Origin: an uncultured Sutterella sp.
GTDB lineage: Bacteria > Pseudomonadota > Gammaproteobacteria > Burkholderiales > Burkholderiaceae_F
DNA length: 41,034 bases
Reading direction: 5' to 3'
NCBI GenBank assembly: GCA_900546995.1
Contig: URFF01000006.1
Coordinates: forward strand, 1-41,034
This document shows, in pieces, positions 1-7,570 of the stretch. The translations under genes were made by a program, and so were the position numbers. Each line of letters begins with the position of its first letter. The first letter of the stretch is position 1. Under the pieces are notes generated by a model. It saw only the letters and a program-made list of their open reading frames with translations. It was not told where the DNA came from and made no database searches.

Positions 1-57
1 TTTTCGCTTCAGTGCCCTAAAGCACTGCAGCGGAGTCGGTATTTTAAGAACCGTTAA
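1..57 (+). CDS. C-terminal tail of an upstream gene, possibly a PNPOx-like flavin-nucleotide-binding protein
   Basis: Frame 1 is open from the window edge to a TAA at 55-57 and gives 18 residues containing CPKALQRSR. Proteins of the pyridoxamine 5'-phosphate oxidase-like FMN-binding family often carry a similar late motif (C-x-K-A-L-x-R-S). That suggests the end of such a gene, but the fragment is too short to be sure. The next gene starts about 130 bases downstream. It could also be a chance reading frame. Confidence 0.35.
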   Translation, partial: FSLQCPKALQRSRYFKNR

Positions 58-185
58 TCATTTGTCAAATAGGACGTGCTCTTTCAAACGACAAACCGCT
101 TGCCACATTTTCTTTCGATTTTTTTAAACATTCAGTCTTACAGTTCTTTAAGATACCCGTATTGTTGTTTTCTTTTTCTAGCATC

Positions 186-893
186 ATGAAAAAAAGTTTA
201 TTTGTCGCACTTCTTTCCGCACTCATGATCCCTGCTCTTTCCCATGCAGCACCGGATACGGATCGGGTTAAAACGCTCGTTAAGCAGAATATGAATATTG
301 AAGCCACCTCTGTTAAAAAATTGCCCATGGGCCTATATGAGGTGGTTGCCAATCGTTCTTTACTTTATGTAGACAAAGATGTGAAGTATCTTTTTGCCGG
401 ACACATCTTCGATATCGCCTCTCAGAAAAACCTTACACAAGCACGCTTGGATGATCTCTCCAGAATTGACATCAAGTCGCTGCCGCTTGATCAAGCGTTA
501 AAAACCACGCATGGTAAGGGCGAACGCAAACTTTACGTCTTTGCCGATCCTTTCTGCTCTTTCTGCCAGCGACTCGAGAAAACACTGCAAAATCTCGAAA
601 ATGTCACGATCTACACATTCGTTGCCCCGCTCATGAATTCCGACGAAATGGTCAAGCGCATTCTTTGCGCACCGGATCCTCAGCTTGCGTGGGATAACTG
701 GATGCTTGATCAAAAAGAACCGCCCGCACTCTCAAGCCAATGCAAAACCAAGATCGGCGAAAAGAACATGGAACTTTTCAATCAATTCGGGATGGAAGGA
801 TTGCCAACCATGTATTTTGAAGACGGCTATCGTCTCGAAGGTGCTGTGAGCCTTCAGGAAATCGAAGCTCGATTTGCCGCCATCAAAAAATAA
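186..893 (+). CDS. dsbC: DsbC-like periplasmic thiol:disulfide isomerase
   Basis: Predicted 235-residue exported thioredoxin-fold protein that would reshuffle wrong disulfides in the periplasm and be kept reduced by a DsbD-type partner. I start at the ATG that opens a clear signal peptide (MKKSLFVALL, cleavage after about residue 22, SHAA). An in-frame TTG at 162 would put extra residues before the signal. The N-terminal half matches the DsbC dimerisation region and linker. The redox motif is C124-S-F-C127, followed by the cis-proline segment GLPT. Two further cysteines (near 161 and 185) match the structural disulfide of DsbC. Length equals that of E. coli DsbC (236). The usual active site is CGYC, so CSFC is a variant. 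A terminator follows 12 bases after the stop. Confidence 0.88.
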   Translation: MKKSLFVALLSALMIPALSHAAPDTDRVKTLVKQNMNIEATSVKKLPMGLYEVVANRSLLYVDKDVKYLFAGHIFDIASQKNLTQARLDDLSRIDIKSLPLDQALKTTHGKGERKLYVFADPFCSFCQRLEKTLQNLENVTIYTFVAPLMNSDEMVKRILCAPDPQLAWDNWMLDQKEPPALSSQCKTKIGEKNMELFNQFGMEGLPTMYFEDGYRLEGAVSLQEIEARFAAIKK

Positions 894-905
894 ACCACAC
901 AAAAT

Positions 906-940
906 AATGCCCCCAGTTTTTTAACTTGGGGGCATTTTCA
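906..940. terminator. Bidirectional terminator between dsbC and mltA
   Basis: A perfect 10-bp stem (AATGCCCCCA at 906-915 with TGGGGGCATT at 927-936) has an 11-base loop. It is followed by Ts on the + strand and flanked by As upstream, which become Us on the - strand. It sits between two convergent genes and can serve both. Confidence 0.9.
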
Positions 941-945
941 TTTAT

Positions 946-2115
946 CTATTTCAAGGGCGGTCGCATTCCTTTTGGTAGCAAGATCCACGCCTTCACCTTG
1001 CTATTTTGCTTTCCGGCAGCTTCTCCGGCGTCATAGCCACTACCCCAGTAAAAGTCAAAACGAATCGGTCCCCGAATAGCGCCACCCGTATCCTGAGCGA
1101 CAACCGCTCGCGTGAACTTCATATCCGGATTGACCTGTTCGACATCAACAACAATCGGCCATCCCATTTCGTAATAACGTCGATCGACTGCGACAGAACC
1201 CTTATCGGTCAAAGGCACTCCCTGCGCACCGATCGGTCCTTGTGACGGATCCTGGTCCTTTCGCTCCACAAAGAACACATAGCTCGGATTTTGGTTTAAG
1301 ACCGCCTGTAATTGACGGGGATTTTTCTTTGCCCAAGCCCGAATGCTTTGCATTGACAGTTCATGCGACTTCAAGTATCCATGGGAAACCAAGTAGGAAC
1401 CAATTCCTCGATAAGGGTGACCGTTCACATCCCCGTAGCCAACTCTCATAAACGAGCCATCGGGTAAAACGATCCGACCCGAGCCTTGAATTTGAAGGAA
1501 AAAGGCGTCGACCGGATCCTCGACCCATGCGATGGCAAAACGATCCAAGTTTCGTTTACTCAATTGCGCTCGCGTATCGTAGGGTACCAATGTCTGCCCT
1601 TGAATTTGTCCACGCAAACGCAATCCCTTTAATTGCGGATAAAGCTCATCGAGTTTCACTGTAATCAAATCATCCGGCATCGTATGAAGCGGATAAACAT
1701 AGGGCTTTTTCTTTTGTCGGCTTCCATATAAAACCGGTTCATAGTACCCGGTCATTTTGCCTTCGTCAGTAATTTTGATCGTTTGATCGGAGCCTCTTGA
1801 AACAGAAACCGCACGATAAGGGACAAAATAGGTCTTGAAAAAAGTCTCCGCCTGACCAGTCGGCGTACTTTGCGCAACTTGACACACGGGTTTCCAATCG
1901 GCTTTTTGAACCAATTTTTCACACGAAAGCTTAAAAGCTTTCAAGGCCGGCTCCCAATCAGCCACAACAGGTAATGCCTCAAATGTGCTTTCTTCAAATA
2001 CGAGTTTCGACTGCCCCGGGACAAGTCCCGTCTCCGGTTGTTTTTCAGGCGTTGACGAACACGCCGCCAATAAGGCAATAAGCGCCGTACTTAACGAAAT
2101 TTTGAGTAATCGCAT
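946..2115 (-). CDS. mltA: Membrane-bound lytic murein transglycosylase A
   Basis: 389-residue outer-membrane lipoprotein that cleaves the MurNAc-GlcNAc bond of peptidoglycan, forming 1,6-anhydro ends. A lipoprotein signal ends in LLAAC with the acylated Cys at 19. The MltA domain follows, and the C-terminal 3D domain carries QDTGGAIRG and RFDFYWG (Asp342 and Asp354), the region holding the catalytic aspartate in this family. Length is close to other MltA proteins. The ATG at 2115 has AGAGGT seven bases upstream. In related bacteria mltA lies next to apaG and rpe; here it is divergent from rpe with 150 bases between the starts, and apaG is absent. Confidence 0.93.
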   Translation of the reverse strand: MRLLKISLSTALIALLAACSSTPEKQPETGLVPGQSKLVFEESTFEALPVVADWEPALKAFKLSCEKLVQKADWKPVCQVAQSTPTGQAETFFKTYFVPYRAVSVSRGSDQTIKITDEGKMTGYYEPVLYGSRQKKKPYVYPLHTMPDDLITVKLDELYPQLKGLRLRGQIQGQTLVPYDTRAQLSKRNLDRFAIAWVEDPVDAFFLQIQGSGRIVLPDGSFMRVGYGDVNGHPYRGIGSYLVSHGYLKSHELSMQSIRAWAKKNPRQLQAVLNQNPSYVFFVERKDQDPSQGPIGAQGVPLTDKGSVAVDRRYYEMGWPIVVDVEQVNPDMKFTRAVVAQDTGGAIRGPIRFDFYWGSGYDAGEAAGKQNSKVKAWILLPKGMRPPLK

Positions 2116-2265
2116 GAGGTACCTCTAAACAGAATGCTTAGATTGTACAAGGGCAAGGCAAATCTTTCGGAATAAAACGCAAAAAGTTACGTTTCGGCCA
2201 TTGGAGTGTGAGGATATTTACTAAAATGATCAGCGTTAGATGTGTCAATTTGGAGACTCAAGCAA

Positions 2266-3030
2266 ATGTCATTTTTTTCTCGTCCCAAACCGTCGGCTAA
2301 TTGCCGCATTGCTCCGTCCATTTTATCGGCCGATTTCGCCCGCTTGGGCGAAGAAGTTCGTGATGTGATTGATGCCGGCGCTGATTGGATTCATTTCGAT
2401 GTCATGGACAATCACTACGTCCCCAATTTAACGGTCGGGCCGCTCGTCTGCGAAGCCATTCGTCCGCATGTAAGGGCTCCCATTGACGTTCACTTAATGA
2501 TCGAGCCGGTTGATAGCCTCATTCCCATGTTTGCAAAAGCCGGCGCCGATTACATTACTTTTCACTGCGAGGCCTCCCGTCATATCGACCGCACACTCGC
2601 TTTGATTCATGACTGCGGCTGCAAAGCGGGCTTAGTCTTTAATCCGGCCACGTCGCTCTCTTACTTAGACTATGTTCTCGATAAAGTGGATCTCATTTTG
2701 ATCATGAGTGTCAACCCAGGCTTTGGCGGTCAATCGTTCATTCCCTCGGCCATCAATAAAATTGCTCAGGCGGCAAGAATCATCGATCAACACAAACGCA
2801 GCACCGGTCACGAAATTTTCCTTGAAGTCGACGGCGGCGTCAAAGTCAATAACATTGGTGCCATCGCTGCCGCCGGCGCTGACACTTTCGTTGCGGGTAG
2901 CGCCATTTTCGGTCAAAAATCCAAAGCCGGGTACCAACAAGTGATTACCGAAATGCGTGAAGCGATTGACGAGAGCCTCATTGCACAACATCGAAAAGAA
3001 CTCGCCGAATTGAGTCGCAATCGTGATTAA
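2266..3030 (+). CDS. rpe: Ribulose-phosphate 3-epimerase
   Basis: Interconverts D-ribulose 5-phosphate and D-xylulose 5-phosphate in the cytoplasmic pentose phosphate pathway. The 254-residue (beta/alpha)8 barrel shows IAPSILSADF, the metal-binding and catalytic HFDVMD (His43, Asp45), a second histidine in ITFHCE, the phosphate loop MSVNPGFGGQSF and the second catalytic aspartate in EVDGGV. The reading frame is open back to a GTG at 2242, but I prefer the ATG at 2266, which has GGAG ten bases upstream and opens near the usual N-terminus. The stop overlaps the start of gph by eight bases, so the two are translationally coupled. Confidence 0.95.
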   Translation: MSFFSRPKPSANCRIAPSILSADFARLGEEVRDVIDAGADWIHFDVMDNHYVPNLTVGPLVCEAIRPHVRAPIDVHLMIEPVDSLIPMFAKAGADYITFHCEASRHIDRTLALIHDCGCKAGLVFNPATSLSYLDYVLDKVDLILIMSVNPGFGGQSFIPSAINKIAQAARIIDQHKRSTGHEIFLEVDGGVKVNNIGAIAAAGADTFVAGSAIFGQKSKAGYQQVITEMREAIDESLIAQHRKELAELSRNRD

Positions 3031-3712
3031 AGCACTGTTATTTGACGTTGACGGCACGCTCATTGATTCGTTGGACGATTTGGTCGTTGCCAACACCAAA
3101 TTAATGACAAATTTGAACCTCACGCCACTCAGTCGTGAGGAAGTGTCGCGTTTTATCGGTAAAGGCGCTCGGGTTTTAGTGATTCGAGCGCTCAATGCCC
3201 GCCTTATGAGAGCCCCCACTGACGGTGAAATCGATCATGCTCTCGGCATTTATCTTCGGGCGATGGCAGAGGTCGATGGTCAATATTCAAAATTGGAGCC
3301 TTATGTCCCGGAAGGATTGGTACGCCTTAAAAAACTCGGGTTTCCGATGGCCGTTGTCACAAATAAACCGCATGCCATTGCCGAGGCGCTACTGGAAAAA
3401 TTTCAAATTCGGTCTTTCTTTGACGCAGTCATCGGTGCCGACGATGTCGAGCATCCCAAACCCGCGCCGGACATGCTTTTTTTAGCTGCCTCTCGGGTCG
3501 GAGCCGACATCAACGAAAGCGCCATGATCGGTGACTCCATGAACGATGCTTTGGCCGCACAAAATGCCAAAGCCCATCCCCTTCTTTTAAGAACGGGATT
3601 CAATGAGGGGATTCGTATTGATGATTGGGTCAAAATTCATCTTCCTTTAACACCAATCTTCGATACAATGAAGGAACTTTCTGACTATTTGGAAAACGTA
3701 CAGCGGGGTTGA
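3023..3712 (+). CDS. gph: Phosphoglycolate phosphatase (HAD superfamily)
   Basis: 229-residue HAD hydrolase expected to dephosphorylate 2-phosphoglycolate, which arises during DNA repair and oxygen damage. Visible motifs are motif I DVDGTLIDS (nucleophile Asp8, acid Asp10), an alpha-helical cap, motif II TNKP, motif III lysine in HPKPAPD, and motif IV GDSMND. It starts at a GTG inside the last codons of rpe, the arrangement usual for rpe-gph pairs in Betaproteobacteria. In those genomes trpEGDC normally follows; here a small secreted-protein gene follows instead. Confidence 0.9.
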   Translation: MIKALLFDVDGTLIDSLDDLVVANTKLMTNLNLTPLSREEVSRFIGKGARVLVIRALNARLMRAPTDGEIDHALGIYLRAMAEVDGQYSKLEPYVPEGLVRLKKLGFPMAVVTNKPHAIAEALLEKFQIRSFFDAVIGADDVEHPKPAPDMLFLAASRVGADINESAMIGDSMNDALAAQNAKAHPLLLRTGFNEGIRIDDWVKIHLPLTPIFDTMKELSDYLENVQRG

Positions 3713-3714
3713 TC

Positions 3715-4119
3715 GTGAAAAAGCTCTGTTTTCTTGTTGCAACACTATCCACATTAACAGCGATGCCGGTTTGGGCGCAGTCCGCCAGTGTTGATGAGTG
3801 CTACAAAACAGCCGCAACAACGGTAGCCTTACGAGAGTGTCTGAAACAGGAATTACAACAAACTCGTACCGAGTATCGCGACGTGTTGACCAAACTCACG
3901 CAACACGCGGCCGAACTCGATCGCACAACTGGTCGCAATGAAGCCGTTCCCGCTTTGGAAAGAGCCAATACGGCGTTTGACCGGTATGTATCGGAGCAAT
4001 GCCGTTTCGATGAGGCCTTGTTTAGCTCCGGGACCGGAGCCGGTGCGGCGAATTTATCATGCCAAATCAATTTGCTGCATACCCGTATCGGTGCTATGGA
4101 AAGCCAACTTCCAGAATAA
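3715..4119 (+). CDS. Small exported protein of the LprI/DUF1311 type
   Basis: 134 residues from a GTG two bases after the gph stop. A TTG at 3709 is possible but would overlap gph and only lengthen the signal. A signal peptide (KKLCFLVATL...) ends around AWA-QS. The mature part is helical, with four cysteines (DEC, REC, EQC, SC) and an ERA-x-x-x-F-x-x-Y segment, as in DUF1311 proteins such as the mycobacterial lysozyme inhibitor LprI. That family is periplasmic or surface-located, and a lysozyme-inhibitor role is known only for some members. It occupies the position where trpEGDC usually sits between gph and ung. Confidence 0.65.
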   Translation: MKKLCFLVATLSTLTAMPVWAQSASVDECYKTAATTVALRECLKQELQQTRTEYRDVLTKLTQHAAELDRTTGRNEAVPALERANTAFDRYVSEQCRFDEALFSSGTGAGAANLSCQINLLHTRIGAMESQLPE

Positions 4120-4131
4120 TTTTTTTACTTC

Positions 4132-4872
4132 ATGATTGATCTGACTTATGACAGGGTAGCTCTCGATTGGCGTACTACCCTCGATGTTTTTTTTCATTCC
4201 CCAACAGGCCTCGACCTTTTTAAATTTCTGCAAACACGTGAAGAGGCCGGGGTGAACATCTTTCCTCCGACCCCCTTTAAAGCGCTGGAGATGACGTCTT
4301 TAGCTCAAACTCGTGTCGTGATCGTTGGACAAGATCCCTACCATGGCCAAGGTCAAGCACAAGGCCTCGCTTTTCACGTTGCTCCAACCTGCAAAATTCC
4401 TCCCAGTTTGCGAAATATTCATAAAGAACTTTTGCGAGACTTAAACATCACGCCGCCCAATAACGGAGATCTAACCGGGTGGGCTCAACAAGGGGTACTC
4501 CTTTTAAATGCCGTTTTAACGGTCGAAGAGGGGAAAGCGAACAGTCATGCAAAAAAGGGGTGGGAAGTACTAACCGACGCGTTACTTGCCGCTTTGGCAA
4601 ATTGCGCCTCTCCAAAAGTGTTTTTGCTCTGGGGCAACTATGCTCAAAGCAAAAAAGCATTGATTGAATCGGGAAGCGGTACGAATACAGTGCTTTGCGC
4701 CAATCATCCTTCACCGCTATCGGCCTTACGCCCGCCGATTCCTTTTATTGGGTGCGGTCATTTTTCTGCAGCCAACCATTGGCTCATTTCCAAAGGAATC
4801 GAACCGATTGACTGGGCTCATTTTTCTTCTGAAAATAACCCTTTACAATCTCAATTCACCTTTTCTTTTTAA
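4132..4872 (+). CDS. ung: Uracil-DNA glycosylase
   Basis: 246-residue family 1 uracil-DNA glycosylase that removes uracil from DNA at the start of base excision repair. The water-activating motif GQDPYH is at 66-71 (Asp68), the LLLNAVLTV uracil-pocket segment is near 123-131, and the minor-groove loop HPSPLS is at 192-197 (His192). Those are the full catalytic signatures. The ATG at 4132 has no strong ribosome site; it lies 12 bases after the preceding stop, so coupling is likely. In many Betaproteobacteria ung follows trpC. Confidence 0.95.
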   Translation: MIDLTYDRVALDWRTTLDVFFHSPTGLDLFKFLQTREEAGVNIFPPTPFKALEMTSLAQTRVVIVGQDPYHGQGQAQGLAFHVAPTCKIPPSLRNIHKELLRDLNITPPNNGDLTGWAQQGVLLLNAVLTVEEGKANSHAKKGWEVLTDALLAALANCASPKVFLLWGNYAQSKKALIESGSGTNTVLCANHPSPLSALRPPIPFIGCGHFSAANHWLISKGIEPIDWAHFSSENNPLQSQFTFSF

Positions 4873-4915
4873 ATCAAACGGTTAAGGGCAAATTTAAAAA
4901 TTTTTCATTTTTCTT

Positions 4916-4944
4916 TTGCAATTAGCATTTTTTTTGCGTAAAAT
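4916..4944 (+). promoter_or_regulatory. Sigma-70 promoter for tRNA-Phe
   Basis: TTGCAA at 4916-4921 and TAAAAT at 4939-4944 are separated by exactly 17 bases. The tRNA begins 15 bases after the -10 box. Position and spacing fit a housekeeping promoter. Confidence 0.7.
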
Positions 4945-4959
4945 ACCGAACTCTACGGC

Positions 4960-5035
4960 GGCTAGGTAGCTCAGTTGGTAGAGCAGCGGATTGAAAATCC
5001 GCGTGTCGGCGGTTCGATTCCGTCCCTAGCCACCA
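4960..5035 (+). tRNA. tRNA-Phe (GAA)
   Basis: 76 bases with encoded CCA. The acceptor stem GGCTAGG/CCTAGCC is perfect, the D arm has GCTC/GAGC, and the anticodon stem GCGGA/TCCGC encloses loop TTGAAAA with anticodon GAA at 4993-4995. The T arm is GGCGG-TTCGATT-CCGTC with one G-U pair. It is monocistronic, with its own promoter and terminator. Confidence 0.97.
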
Positions 5036-5042
5036 CCCATAC

Positions 5043-5066
5043 TGTCGGAGAGATCCGACATTTTTT
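5043..5066 (+). terminator. Terminator after tRNA-Phe
   Basis: A 7-bp stem TGTCGGA/TCCGACA with GAGA loop is followed directly by six Ts. It lies eight bases after the tRNA 3' end. Confidence 0.9.
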
Positions 5067-5157
5067 ATATCTGCCTCTTAAAAATCCCACCGAATACCGT
5101 TGATAAGTGTCTCAGACACTGTTTTTGTTGTGCTTCACCAACGGTAACAAATGCCTA

Positions 5158-6540
5158 TTATTTTCGCTTTGTCAATTTCCCGTACTGCTCACCCATCAAA
5201 CGATGAGCATAGCGACCATTATTTTGAGGCACGGTCAAATCAAATTGCACAGCTTTTTGGAAAAGCATCACAATGTCACTTCCTCCGAAAAGGAAGTACC
5301 CTAGCGGATCGCCTTTCTGTACAACCATTCCGACTTTCACACTATCTTCAAGTTTGACAGAGGAAACCTGACTCATACCGATCGGCAATATGGCAACTAA
5401 ACCGTGATCTTTCGTTTCCACAACCACCAAGGCTCGCGTTTCGATCATTTGCCAACCTGGGATCGACGCATTTAGCGTATAGGTTTTTGTCGGCGCATCC
5501 CACGTGATATAGCCGCCCAAAGCCGTATCACCTTCAATGATTCGCACATCCTTGATCGTTCCCGAAACCGGGAAATGGAAACGATGGTAGTCATACACAT
5601 CTAAGAAGGTGTGAGTCATCGTTCCACCTACGAAAGCTTCGCGATAGGGGCTATCTGCCATAAGCTGCGTCACACTGGAAAACTTTTTCGATTTGATCGC
5701 AACAAAGTCAGGCTGCCCCACCGGAGTTTCGTTTAAGGAATACAGCTGGTTTTCCTCATCAATAGACCACACACCTTGTGTGACGGAATCACCGGGAAAA
5801 ACGACAACAGAATCATCATTTGGCTCGGCTATCGGACGTTTGTCTTTGCTAGCGAGTCGTCTCACAAAGAAATCGTTAAAACTCTTCCAATGAGAGGGGG
5901 CTTCATAGTCACCGGACTCCAAACCAAAGCGCGGATCCGTTTTCACCTGAGCCAAATACTGATCGTTCCAGGACTCTTCCGACGAGAGAAATTCCCCGTA
6001 CTGACGAACAAAGCCAATTAACCAAGTGCGATACGGCTCCACATATTGGATAGACGGAATATAGAGTCCTTTTCCCTTCAGTTCATCAAGAGGTCTGTCG
6101 TTCACAAAGTAAAAATAGTTAAGACTTTGATCGATTTGGTTATAAAGCTTCGGATGATTTTTCTCCACACCCGGCAAAATTGCCCAAGGCATCGCCCTCT
6201 CTGCCCAATTAACGTAGTCAAAATACGCTTTTAAATTTTGTGTCGGATTGGTCTGTGGGTCCGGATTAATCTCGGCTGCTTTTGAGATTGTTTTTTCGAG
6301 AAGCGTTTTTAATGTTTGATTTTCAGCAACCATCTCCACGAGTGCTTGCGTTGCGGGCGAGTACCGCTCTGTAGACTCAACTGCCGGTGTTGGAGGTGCC
6401 GCCATGCAATCGGCGATTGGCAACAGAGGCGTTACGGTTATGAAAATTGCACTAACAGCGACTGAATAGGCAAATCGTTTAACGTCTAAAACTTGTCTCA
6501 TTTTGATTCTTACCCACAGCAAACAACATCGTTTGTTCAT
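5158..6540 (-). CDS. Exported pyruvoyl-type decarboxylase of the Psd2/PsiD architecture
   Basis: 460 residues. After a signal-like hydrophobic stretch (about 24-48, ending CMAA) comes a helical region at about 60-220 resembling the phosphatidylserine-decarboxylase-associated (PSDC) domain. The decarboxylase core follows: FNDFFVRRL (221-229), FVGGTMTHTFLDVYDYHRFH (303-322, with the conserved histidine), PVSG, ATR-like ETRALVVVE, and self-cleavage motif FGGS (418-421). Cleavage would turn Ser421 into the pyruvoyl group. Ordinary bacterial Psd is about 300 residues, cytoplasmic-membrane bound, and has LGST. This layout is closer to yeast Psd2 and the fungal tryptophan decarboxylase PsiD. The substrate may be phosphatidylserine or a free amino acid; the sequence does not decide. 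A second ATG at 6501 would give a tighter signal peptide. The gene stands alone. Confidence 0.75.
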   Translation of the reverse strand: MNKRCCLLWVRIKMRQVLDVKRFAYSVAVSAIFITVTPLLPIADCMAAPPTPAVESTERYSPATQALVEMVAENQTLKTLLEKTISKAAEINPDPQTNPTQNLKAYFDYVNWAERAMPWAILPGVEKNHPKLYNQIDQSLNYFYFVNDRPLDELKGKGLYIPSIQYVEPYRTWLIGFVRQYGEFLSSEESWNDQYLAQVKTDPRFGLESGDYEAPSHWKSFNDFFVRRLASKDKRPIAEPNDDSVVVFPGDSVTQGVWSIDEENQLYSLNETPVGQPDFVAIKSKKFSSVTQLMADSPYREAFVGGTMTHTFLDVYDYHRFHFPVSGTIKDVRIIEGDTALGGYITWDAPTKTYTLNASIPGWQMIETRALVVVETKDHGLVAILPIGMSQVSSVKLEDSVKVGMVVQKGDPLGYFLFGGSDIVMLFQKAVQFDLTVPQNNGRYAHRLMGEQYGKLTKRK

Positions 6541-6719
6541 TTTATCTTCACTTCTGTTTTATTGGTGATCTTAGATCCACCCCGAAAGGGCCAGATCCAA
6601 GGTCGTCATCCAGTTCTCATTTTGAAAGAATCAGGCAATTCTTTGGCGCCTTAAGACGACTCAACAATATTGAGCATCTATACAATGTTTAGCGGTTAAA
6701 TGCCGCAAAATGCCCCTAG

Positions 6720-6807
6720 TTCAATGCAGGTTCTCAAGCATAAGCAAAACGCATTGAATGCCATAAAAAGAAGGCATTTGACGATTTAAATCTGCCGTTT
6801 TTATACT
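6720..6807 (+). promoter_or_regulatory. Promoter with overlapping inverted repeats upstream of the amino-acid importer
   Basis: TTGACG (6778-6783) and TATACT (6802-6807) are 18 bases apart, a good sigma-70 promoter 77 bases before the permease start. Two inverted repeats lie just upstream: TTCAATGC (6720-6727) with GCATTGAA (6751-6758), and AATGCC (6757-6762) with GGCATT (6773-6778), the latter touching the -35 box. They could be operators for a nutrient-responsive regulator. The remaining part of the 343-base gap (6541-6719) shows nothing I recognise. Confidence 0.5.
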
Positions 6808-6883
6808 GCTTGCTGATATAACGATCCGATAAAAATAATCGGTTTCCTTTGTCGGCACGGTATTTGTACGACGTTTTCTGCTT

Positions 6884-7549
6884 ATGAACTCCGACACTCT
6901 GAACCTTTTGATTGACTCTTTTTGGAACATTTTGCTCCCGGGGTTAACCGTGACCATCCCGTTGACGGCAATTTCTTTTGCCTTTGCATTGATCATTGCC
7001 GTTGCGGTAGCCCTTGTGCAATTTGCCAAAGTGCCGATATTGACCCCTTTGTCACGCTTTTACATTTGGGTCATTCGCGGCACCCCCCTTTTGGTGCAGC
7101 TTTTTATCATCTTCTATGGGTTGCCTCACGTTGGCATTTTGATTAATCCCTTTGTGGCGGCAGTGGTCGTTTTCTCCATTAACGAGGGGGCCTATTGCGC
7201 CGAAACCATTCGCGCTGCCCTAGAGTCTGTTCCCAGAGGCCAATTGGAAGCCGGACTATGCGCCGGCATGAGTTGGGGACAAACGATTCGACGCATTGTG
7301 CTACCTCAGGCCTTTAGGACGGCCTTTCCAACACTTGGAAATTCGTTAATCGCCATGATTAAAGACACGTCGTTGGCGGCCAACATCACCGTGACAGAAA
7401 TGTTCATGACCACGCAACGCATCGTGGCGAGAACCTATGAGCCGCTTTTACTTTACATTGAAGTCGGTCTCATTTATCTGCTTTTTTGTACCGTACTCAC
7501 GCGCTTACAGCGCTCCGGCGAAAAGCATTTACAAAAATACGGTCGCTAA
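6884..7549 (+). CDS. Polar amino-acid ABC transporter permease (cystine-type)
   Basis: 221-residue inner-membrane permease of the HisMQ/GlnP family with about five membrane segments. The conserved RGTPLLVQLFIIFYGLP follows the second segment, and the EAA loop that docks to the ATPase is present (EAGLCAGMSWGQTIRRIVLPQA). It is the first gene of a permease-ATPase-binding-protein unit; having the binding protein last is less usual. Similarity in these motifs to TcyL/YecS permeases makes cystine a reasonable substrate guess, not a proven one. The ATG at 6884 has no strong ribosome site. Confidence 0.88.
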   Translation: MNSDTLNLLIDSFWNILLPGLTVTIPLTAISFAFALIIAVAVALVQFAKVPILTPLSRFYIWVIRGTPLLVQLFIIFYGLPHVGILINPFVAAVVVFSINEGAYCAETIRAALESVPRGQLEAGLCAGMSWGQTIRRIVLPQAFRTAFPTLGNSLIAMIKDTSLAANITVTEMFMTTQRIVARTYEPLLLYIEVGLIYLLFCTVLTRLQRSGEKHLQKYGR

Positions 7550-7570
7550 CTTTTTCTGGATATCAACACC

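Noticed and set aside
2665..3219. 184-codon - strand reading frame opposite rpe and gph
   Set aside because: Antisense to two clear enzymes with catalytic motifs; no family resemblance.
6721..7029. 102-codon - strand frame upstream of and overlapping the importer permease
   Set aside because: It overlaps a clear permease start and promoter on the other strand and shows no motif.
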